Source of the DNA: a virus
Length of the DNA: 21,678 bases
Direction: 5' to 3' (one strand)
Virus record (IMG/VR): IMGVR_UViG_3300027996_001819
Span: 1-21,678 of that record
The notes below the pieces were generated by a model. That model saw nothing but the letters and a program-made list of their open reading frames with translations. It was not told where the DNA came from and did no database searches. Made by a program: the position numbers and the translations under genes. Positions 15,933 to 21,678 of this stretch are shown here, one piece after another. The stretch's first letter is position 1. Every line of letters starts with the position of its first letter.

Positions 15933-18900
15933 TTAAGCGAGTACCCCGCCCTTGCGTGTCAAATCACCACTACTGTTAAATTTGGACCTACCTATTTCTT
16001 TTCCAACTTCTGCTAACAACTCGTCCTTAATGTTTTGCTTCATAGACTCTAAGAAGCTACCGTTTACTAGGTTTACATTTACATTTGTGGTGTCCAGTTT
16101 AACGCTAAAGTTAGTGTTTGCCAGTTTGTCTACAGCACTAGAAAAATCAGAAAATACATTTCTAAGTGCTGGTATAGCATCTGTAAGCATGTTGCTAGAC
16201 CCCTCAACTGGGCCTCCACCATTACGACGTGCTCTACCTCCACCACGCATATAACCGGGACCACTTGCTCCTCCACCAGAGTTCATGGCTCTTAACATCT
16301 GTAAATTATTACCACGCTGAACTGCTGAACGATTTACCACAAACTCACCCGGTGTCAGCATAGCAGGAACAGTGTCAGTACCACGGGGCACAAACATTCC
16401 GTTGTTAGCATAGACCGTTCCACCCCTAGCAAGTGGCTGACCCTGATTTATTCTAGAGGTCTCGTTGAGTTTGTTTTTGAAAGTAACGTCTGTAGCGATG
16501 ATAGTAGCCTTATTAATAGCAATCTCAGACACATCAAATTGGGCACCTTGTCCAGCTAAATCACCAAGCACCCCAGCTAGCTCTCTACCCTCAGCCTTGA
16601 ACGCTTCTTGCTCGGGAGTTGTACCAGACAAAGCACCGTTTCCTGTAATCCCGAACCTTTTGAGGGTTTCATCTTCCGCAGAACGTAGTTGTTTGTCAGA
16701 CAACCCTTGCCCCTCCAAACTCTTGAATCCAGCACCAAGTGCAGATCCAGAGAACAGACTAGTAAGTCCAGATGAGCCAGATCTCAGGGCCGCACCAGCA
16801 CCAGCCGCAGCTTGACCCTTAATAAACCCTTGAACATCCCCACTAATGAGTTTCTCAAGAGAACTCTTCTCTTCTCTATTCTTAGCTTGAACAATGGTAA
16901 TCTCTTCTTTGAGAAGTGCTATTCTCTGTTTTGTGAAAGTTATAAGTGCTTCATTAGCACGTTTAGCCTCTGGACGTTGATCCTTTTGATCACCCTCAGG
17001 ACCAGCGAAGATACCAGCACCTCCAACAGCAGAACGCCCAGCAATGTCTTGAACAAACGCACCTTGTTGTGTGTTGAAAGTTCCAGAAATATTTGTCGAA
17101 GCACGCCTAATGTCATCAGCACTACCAGTTCTTAGATTAGCACCAAGACCACCTAATTTACCAATATTGTTGAACTGAGCAAGTCTAGCTTGAGTTTGCT
17201 GTTGAGTTGTAAGTCTCTTACCCCCAAACTCTGCGAATGACTTGCCAGCTTCAATCTGTGTGTCGATTGCTGTATTAAGGGACTCTGCCGCTGTAGCCTC
17301 AATTTTCTCACGCTCTTGATACAAACCTATCATCTTGCCGTTGTGAGCGGCTATTATTTTACCAGACTCAAACAGACCGGCGGTAAGTTTTTTAGTTTGT
17401 GAAGCTATGCCCTCTTGTAATACTTTGAAGTCTATAGCTTTACCCGTGTCGAGTTTAGACACTTGGTCTGATATAGCAGCGTTCAGTGCGTCTGTAGTTG
17501 CTTCATCAGCATTCTTAGGAATAAGATCTTTTAACGCTTTTGTAATTGTCGTTTTATCATTCTCATTACCCTTGAGGTTTAAACCTTCTAGCGTCCCCCC
17601 TACGCCCTGATTGAAGTCAGCCGCACCCCTCGCCACATTTGCTTGATTAGTAATAGACTCTCTTAAAGCTGGGTCTGCACCAACAGCACTATCTAGAAGT
17701 GCCGATTCAACCGTCTTGATAGCTGTAGTAGTGTCAGCCCCAATGGTATTCTGAGCCGCCTCTAGTTCTGCCATAGCTATGGCGACGGTGTTAGAACCAG
17801 TCTTTAAACCAGCGGTAAAACCATCTACAGCGTTAGCCGCAAGACTAAAAGCTGAGGTTACTTTCAGGTTGTCAAAATTAGCTTTGGTTAGAAGTTCTTG
17901 TGCGATCCTAGCAGCCTCGATGACTTTGATCTGTAATAATAGACGTTCGGATAAACCACCGTTACGAGCAGATAGTTTTTTAGCAGACTGTTTTAACTCA
18001 TCTATAGACGCCCCTGATTCAGCAAACTTATTAATAACATCAGATGCGATAGCCTCAGTACTAGCTAAAGCATTTGTTCTCTCTGCACCAGTAAGATCAT
18101 TCGCTTCATCCGTAGCTACTGATAATTCTTTACCAATACTTGAGGAGATCCCTGCGAAGTCTATTTTTCCTGACTTCTTTTGATTTGTTAGGTCAGTAAG
18201 TCCAGCTTTAACCTTGACATCTGCAGCACTTTTAGCACTTTGGAACTCCGCCCTATCAATATTTTTTTGTCTTCTTTTTCCAGATTCTTCAAAAGCTCCC
18301 CCTTTTTCGATCCCTGTTGTTGCAGCCTCATGTGTTAGGGCCGCACCGAACCCTAGGGGACCAAGTGCCAAACTTCCGATAAGTTTTCCGGGTTTCTCTT
18401 TCGCCATCTTTCCCGCGACCGAAGCAAAATTACCAATATTTTCCGTGATACCTGCAAGAGAAAACTGCTCTCCAAAACCCTCTGCTTGTGCCTGTCTACC
18501 ACCCTGATTAGCAGCAGTACCTGCATCTCCAGATTTAATAGCCTCTTCTTTAGCTTTTTGAGCCATGTCAGCTATTAAACCCGTAATAGCAGTGCCTATA
18601 GCGTTGAAACCCGTCACGGCTACGGCAGCTAGACCAGCAAATTTCCCTATCCCCTTACCGAGTTGTTTCATTCCACCACTAGAAGACTTCTTAGCCGCCT
18701 TACCAGACTTCGTTACTTCTTTGGTATATCCGGCCACCTCTCTACTAGCTTTTTTAGTTTTCTTAGCGGCTTCTTTTTTAGGGGGGATGCTCTTCTTTTC
18801 CGCCACCGTCATCTCCTCAATTTCTTTCTCTAGGAGGCGGGCGGCTTCAGCATTTTTCTTGATAGCTTTTTCGAGATTTTTCTTAGCTTCTTCAGCCGCT

Positions 18901-21678
18901 TCAATGACTGGAGCATGTTTTGTCTGAGCTTTTTCTAGGCGTTTTGTTGCGTTTCTCGTATTGTTGGTTTTCACGGCTTCGCCCCTGGAACCGACCGGCC
19001 GTGCCTTCTTAACTTCGTCGAGGTCTTTCTGATTCTTATCAATCTCAACTCGACCAGGTTTAGCTTCTTTCTCCTTATTCTTTAAATCTTTTTTCAGTGA
19101 CTCCTCTTCTTTGGCTGCTGCTTGTTGCTGTTCATGCTGATCTATTCGTTTGCTGTTTAGTTTTTCCTCTTGTGCGATCCTAGCAGCCTCGGATGTTTTG
19201 CTCGAACCCTCCTTATCTTTCTTCCCTTCTTCTTTCTTCCCTTCTTCTTTCTTCCCGCTGCCTTTCTTTCGCTTCTTTTTCTTCCCTTTATCTTTTTCCC
19301 CCTTAAACCATGATGCAGCAGTTTTTACCCATTTGTCTGCAGCTTTACCCAACCTCCCTAACGCTTTAGAAGATTTATCACCAGTCAGTCCAAATACAAG
19401 AATAGCAGCACCCACAGTTGCTATCGCAGTAGTTAGCCTTTCGCCAGACTTAGCAATTAGGAACTGTGACTTACTAGCACCCTCACTACTATCTCCGAAT
19501 GTTGAAATAGCAGCCGTAGCCGCAGATAGAGCGAAACCAAATTTACCTATGGCACCTACATCAAAACCTCCACCACCAGCAGATCCACCACCTTTAAATT
19601 TTTGGATACCACCAACCGCTCCGCCCTTGGCAAACTTAGCAACACCGCTCTTATTCATAGAGTTTAGATTGCTCGCTCCGATTTTGGAAGCAGCACTCTT
19701 GTTTATGACAAACTCGCCGGGGGTCAGGAGGGCGGGAACTGTATCAGTGCCAACAAGACCGCCAGTGGCAAATTCCGTACCCTTTTGTCGTCTTCCCTTA
19801 GCAAAATCTAGTGCGTTCGACTGATTTGTACCCTTGGCAAAATTCTCTCTAAGAGTAGCAACAACCTCTGGTCTATCAAGGATAGACGTTATCTGATCTC
19901 CAAGCCTACTAGCTTCGGAGTTTTTAACCTTCTTAGTGAACGAGGAAATGTTACCACTTGTGAATCTAGTTTTAGCGTCGGTTTGGATTTTCCCAAGCCT
20001 GTTTTTACCGAAGTTTGAAGCTACACCACCAAGTCCAGTAGGGAAGTCAAAATTTGCATTTGCCGAATCGCGGTCGGATGGATCGTAGGGAACTCCAGCG
20101 TTAGAAACAACACCCTCGAAAAGGTTACCAATAACTTGGTCAATATTAGTCTGACGAAGTATCTTGGCAGAATCTTCAACCCCACCTTCAGATATTCTAG
20201 TGCTAGTTGATAATTCTCTAGACCCAGCCTGAACGCCTCTCTCAACGTTTTCTAAAATTGTATCCTCGATACTCTCTGCTTTTTCTCTACTTAGAGCTTC
20301 GGCTACAAGTTTGAAGTCTGTTTTTTTGTTTATCTCCTTTTCAATCTGTGTCAACTCTTTTCTGAGAGGGCTAGTTGTTTTAGCCCCCCTTAGAACAGTA
20401 TAAGATTTGCTCTTTTTAAGCTCTTTGAGAACAGCACCTTTTTCTAGCTTTCCAGCGAGGTCCGTAAGTCTACCCTCTGGAGATAAGAACGCACCCCCAT
20501 AGGTATCGTCTATCTCAGTGTCGGGAATATTACCAATCTGTTCTGAGAGTGCGGAGATAGTACCACTACCCTTTAGGCTAGACTTGCCAGAGAACTTAGG
20601 GTCTTTTCGTTTTGACGCAATAGATTGACGTAAATCTCCTCCACGATTGAACTTGTTTTCATTCATAGCGGCTAGAGTACCAGCACCCATTTTGCCAACA
20701 CTACTCTTACGGATAACGAACTCACCCGGAGTAAGCATAGCGGGAACGGTATCCCCATTACCAACACCCGGAACTATACCGCCACTAGCAAACTTCCTAA
20801 TCGGACCGCCTTGGTTACGAGTTTGTAAACCGCGTACGGCAGCACCAGCACCTCCAAGGAAGGAACCAAAACCCTGTGCGAATTTGAAAGCAGCAACCGC
20901 TCCCAAGAGTGGAATGAGGGGCTTAACAGTCTCCGCAATTTGGATAAACGCACTAGCTAAACTTAGGGCCGTTCTGGTAAATACTTGGAAGGAAGTACTA
21001 GCCGCAATACCACGCACTAGAGCTAAGAACTGTTCTCTAACCTTTGTAATCTGGACAGCTAGGGCCTGTTGTGCTGTCGCAGCATCTTTGGTAAGAGAAT
21101 TAGAACCAGATTGTGCTACCAAGAGGGCTTCTTGAGCAACCTTGTATTGTTGGAGTAAGGGAATAACCTTACCAATTTGACGGAAGCCACCGAGTTCTTC
21201 TGCTATGGAGATAAACTTAGTATCACCAGCGGGTAGTGCGGCAAACGCCTTACCTAGAGCTTGAGCGGCCTTGAAGGGACCAATGAAGCGACCCTCTGCG
21301 TTCGTTAGTTCTACCCCAAGCTCTCGGAGGTACTGAATCGTCTCCGGTCTCTGAACACGAGTAAAGATAGTACGTAAACCAGTACTAATGGATTCAGCAC
21401 TTTCACGAGTTGTTTGACGTACACTTGTGAATAGGGCTAGGAGTTCTTCAAGATTACCACCAGCAGATTTGAACACACCACCGAATCTACGTACGGCACC
21501 AATAAGGTCACCAGCTTCTACGGCGAACGCACCGGCAACGGCGTTGATAGAACCAAGCTGTCCTTCGAGGGCACCAACACCCTGTTCAAACTGGCGGATT
21601 ACAGCGATAGCACCTTCTGCCGTCTGAGTAATATCATCAAACGTGGGTGCTAGTGTACTTTTTGCGAGACTGGATAGG
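15933..21678 (-). CDS. Tail tape measure protein (partial, N-terminus outside window; at least 1914 aa)
   Basis: Sets tail length and helps DNA passage during infection. The frame is open to the right edge: 67 residues lie upstream of the GTG at 21476, so that GTG is internal and the true start is outside. Visible residues about 70-250 match the TP901-type tape measure core (PhageMin_Tail): an RQTTRESAESISTGLRTIF helix, then YLRELGVELTNAEGRF, then ISIAEELGGFRQIGKVIPLL. Three copies of a TVPAMLTPGEFVI motif flanked by Gly-Gly occur at about 297-346, 638-686 and 1750-1803. Residues about 785-985 are a Lys/Glu-rich coiled-coil region. Short hydrophobic segments (about 245-275, 715-780, 1010-1037) are typical of tape measures. 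It ends TRKGGVLA, 15 nt before the giant gene. Product call is firm; total length unknown. Confidence 0.93.
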   Translation of the reverse strand, partial: LSSLAKSTLAPTFDDITQTAEGAIAVIRQFEQGVGALEGQLGSINAVAGAFAVEAGDLIGAVRRFGGVFKSAGGNLEELLALFTSVRQTTRESAESISTGLRTIFTRVQRPETIQYLRELGVELTNAEGRFIGPFKAAQALGKAFAALPAGDTKFISIAEELGGFRQIGKVIPLLQQYKVAQEALLVAQSGSNSLTKDAATAQQALAVQITKVREQFLALVRGIAASTSFQVFTRTALSLASAFIQIAETVKPLIPLLGAVAAFKFAQGFGSFLGGAGAAVRGLQTRNQGGPIRKFASGGIVPGVGNGDTVPAMLTPGEFVIRKSSVGKMGAGTLAAMNENKFNRGGDLRQSIASKRKDPKFSGKSSLKGSGTISALSEQIGNIPDTEIDDTYGGAFLSPEGRLTDLAGKLEKGAVLKELKKSKSYTVLRGAKTTSPLRKELTQIEKEINKKTDFKLVAEALSREKAESIEDTILENVERGVQAGSRELSTSTRISEGGVEDSAKILRQTNIDQVIGNLFEGVVSNAGVPYDPSDRDSANANFDFPTGLGGVASNFGKNRLGKIQTDAKTRFTSGNISSFTKKVKNSEASRLGDQITSILDRPEVVATLRENFAKGTNQSNALDFAKGRRQKGTEFATGGLVGTDTVPALLTPGEFVINKSAASKIGASNLNSMNKSGVAKFAKGGAVGGIQKFKGGGSAGGGGFDVGAIGKFGFALSAATAAISTFGDSSEGASKSQFLIAKSGERLTTAIATVGAAILVFGLTGDKSSKALGRLGKAADKWVKTAASWFKGEKDKGKKKKRKKGSGKKEEGKKEEGKKDKEGSSKTSEAARIAQEEKLNSKRIDQHEQQQAAAKEEESLKKDLKNKEKEAKPGRVEIDKNQKDLDEVKKARPVGSRGEAVKTNNTRNATKRLEKAQTKHAPVIEAAEEAKKNLEKAIKKNAEAARLLEKEIEEMTVAEKKSIPPKKEAAKKTKKASREVAGYTKEVTKSGKAAKKSSSGGMKQLGKGIGKFAGLAAVAVTGFNAIGTAITGLIADMAQKAKEEAIKSGDAGTAANQGGRQAQAEGFGEQFSLAGITENIGNFASVAGKMAKEKPGKLIGSLALGPLGFGAALTHEAATTGIEKGGAFEESGKRRQKNIDRAEFQSAKSAADVKVKAGLTDLTNQKKSGKIDFAGISSSIGKELSVATDEANDLTGAERTNALASTEAIASDVINKFAESGASIDELKQSAKKLSARNGGLSERLLLQIKVIEAARIAQELLTKANFDNLKVTSAFSLAANAVDGFTAGLKTGSNTVAIAMAELEAAQNTIGADTTTAIKTVESALLDSAVGADPALRESITNQANVARGAADFNQGVGGTLEGLNLKGNENDKTTITKALKDLIPKNADEATTDALNAAISDQVSKLDTGKAIDFKVLQEGIASQTKKLTAGLFESGKIIAAHNGKMIGLYQEREKIEATAAESLNTAIDTQIEAGKSFAEFGGKRLTTQQQTQARLAQFNNIGKLGGLGANLRTGSADDIRRASTNISGTFNTQQGAFVQDIAGRSAVGGAGIFAGPEGDQKDQRPEAKRANEALITFTKQRIALLKEEITIVQAKNREEKSSLEKLISGDVQGFIKGQAAAGAGAALRSGSSGLTSLFSGSALGAGFKSLEGQGLSDKQLRSAEDETLKRFGITGNGALSGTTPEQEAFKAEGRELAGVLGDLAGQGAQFDVSEIAINKATIIATDVTFKNKLNETSRINQGQPLARGGTVYANNGMFVPRGTDTVPAMLTPGEFVVNRSAVQRGNNLQMLRAMNSGGGASGPGYMRGGGRARRNGGGPVEGSSNMLTDAIPALRNVFSDFSSAVDKLANTNFSVKLDTTNVNVNLVNGSFLESMKQNIKDELLAEVGKEIGRSKFNSSGDLTRKGGVLA
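16270..16430 (-). repeat. TPGEF motif copy 3 in the tape measure protein
   Basis: Unit with RGTDTVPAMLTPGEFVVNRS, then AVQRGNNLQMLRAMNSGGG, near the C-terminus. It lies about 1100 residues after copy 2 and is followed by a Gly/Arg-rich stretch (SGPGYMRGGGRARRNGGG). Confidence 0.85.
17896..17919 (-). repeat. 24-bp exact direct repeat, copy 1 (in tape measure gene)
   Basis: Identical over 24 bases to 19168-19191, in the same orientation and reading frame. On the coding strand both copies encode AARIAQE preceded by a Glu codon. Flanks differ at once on both sides. Confidence 0.85.
19168..19191 (-). repeat. 24-bp exact direct repeat, copy 2 (in tape measure gene)
   Basis: Partner of the copy at 17896-17919, about 1270 bp away in the same gene and frame. 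It sits directly after the KKEEG tandem region in the coiled-coil part of the protein (SEAARIAQEEKL); the other copy reads IEAARIAQELLT. Confidence 0.85.
19218..19256 (-). repeat. 15-bp tandem repeat encoding KKEEG in the tape measure protein
   Basis: Two full copies (19218-19232, 19233-19247) and a partial third (to 19256) of a 15-bp pyrimidine-rich unit on the plus strand. On the coding strand it reads as purine-rich Lys-Lys-Glu-Glu-Gly codons, inside a longer Lys-rich run (GKKKKRKKGSG before it, KKDKEG after). Copy number could change by slippage without shifting frame. Confidence 0.85.
19619..19766 (-). repeat. TPGEF motif copy 2 in the tape measure protein
   Basis: Unit with GTDTVPALLTPGEFVINKSA, then KIGASNLNSMNKSG and a closing KFAKGG. 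Closest in layout to copy 1, from which it is separated by about 340 residues. Confidence 0.85.
20638..20786 (-). repeat. TPGEF motif copy 1 in the tape measure protein
   Basis: Gly-Gly-flanked unit containing GNGDTVPAMLTPGEFVIRKS, then a Lys-Met-Gly turn and AAMNENKFNRGG. It is one of three copies in this protein. The motif is frequent in phage tape measures; its function is not known to me. Confidence 0.85.

Noticed and set aside
19150-19824. Plus-strand open frame of 224 codons
   Set aside because: It is antisense to the Lys-rich tape measure region; its Phe/Ser/Pro-rich runs are the complement of Lys/Glu/Gly codons. No ribosome site or gene neighbours on that strand.
20647-21135. Plus-strand open frame of 162 codons opposite the tape measure N-terminal part
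   Set aside because: Low-complexity Ala/Pro/Leu composition is the complement of the real gene, and the minus frame encodes a recognisable tape measure core.
21476-21476. GTG at 21476 as the start of the tape measure gene
   Set aside because: The frame is open for 67 more codons to the edge with tape measure-like sequence and no ribosome site before the GTG, so it is an internal Val codon.
1-21678. CTAG abundance as a genome-defence or modification signal
   Set aside because: CTAG appears at about the rate expected from base composition; it only argues against an enterobacterial-type CTAG-poor background.
1-21678. CRISPR arrays, tRNAs, integrase/attachment sites, insertion sequences
   Set aside because: No regularly spaced repeats, cloverleaf-like segments, transposase-like frames or terminal inverted repeats were seen; the window is covered by structural genes.

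Overview
The window looks like part of the late structural (tail) module of a tailed bacteriophage (Caudoviricetes) or a prophage. All five genes I can support lie on the minus strand and abut or overlap by 0-15 nt. There is no non-coding stretch above 20 nt, no tRNA/rRNA gene, no insertion sequence, no CRISPR array and no convincing terminator or promoter. Base composition is moderate (roughly mid-40s % GC by eye) and CTAG tetranucleotides are not avoided, so an enterobacterial host is unlikely. Protein style (TPGEF-type tape measure, Ser-Gly/MNL repeats, very large beta-rich tail protein) reminds me of aquatic or marine phages, but that is an impression, not a search result.

Layout in transcription order (right to left). 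(1) 21678-15933: tail tape measure protein, at least 1914 residues, with its 5' end outside the window. (2) 15917-3456: a 4153-residue structural protein, 57% of the window. (3) 3456-1729: a 575-residue beta-rich protein of unknown function, joined to the giant gene by a TAATG stop/start overlap. (4) 1726-1184: a 180-residue protein, unknown. (5) 1182-1: the first 394 residues of another virion-type protein that runs off the left edge without a stop. Genes just downstream of the tape measure in tailed phages normally encode distal tail, baseplate and host-contact parts, which is the likely role of genes 2-5.

The giant protein is the centre of interest. Reading it by eye gives a Cys-rich N-terminus, about 770 unrecognised residues, a LamG-like (concanavalin-fold) domain near 885-1150, a block of SG-x-MNL beta repeats near 1440-1695, and then seven FG-GAP-type blade motifs. 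Four lie at 1885-2503 and three at 3652-3950, separated by about 1150 residues. That insertion appears to hold a tandem duplication of a module resembling DUF4350/GldG (ABC_transp_aux, class I GATase-like fold) domains. The C-terminus returns to SG-x-MNL repeats. Seven blades is the number in the integrin-alpha propeller, so I propose one beta-propeller split by large insertions, used as a tail adhesin or tail-tip scaffold. This is a domain-level inference that needs structure prediction to confirm.
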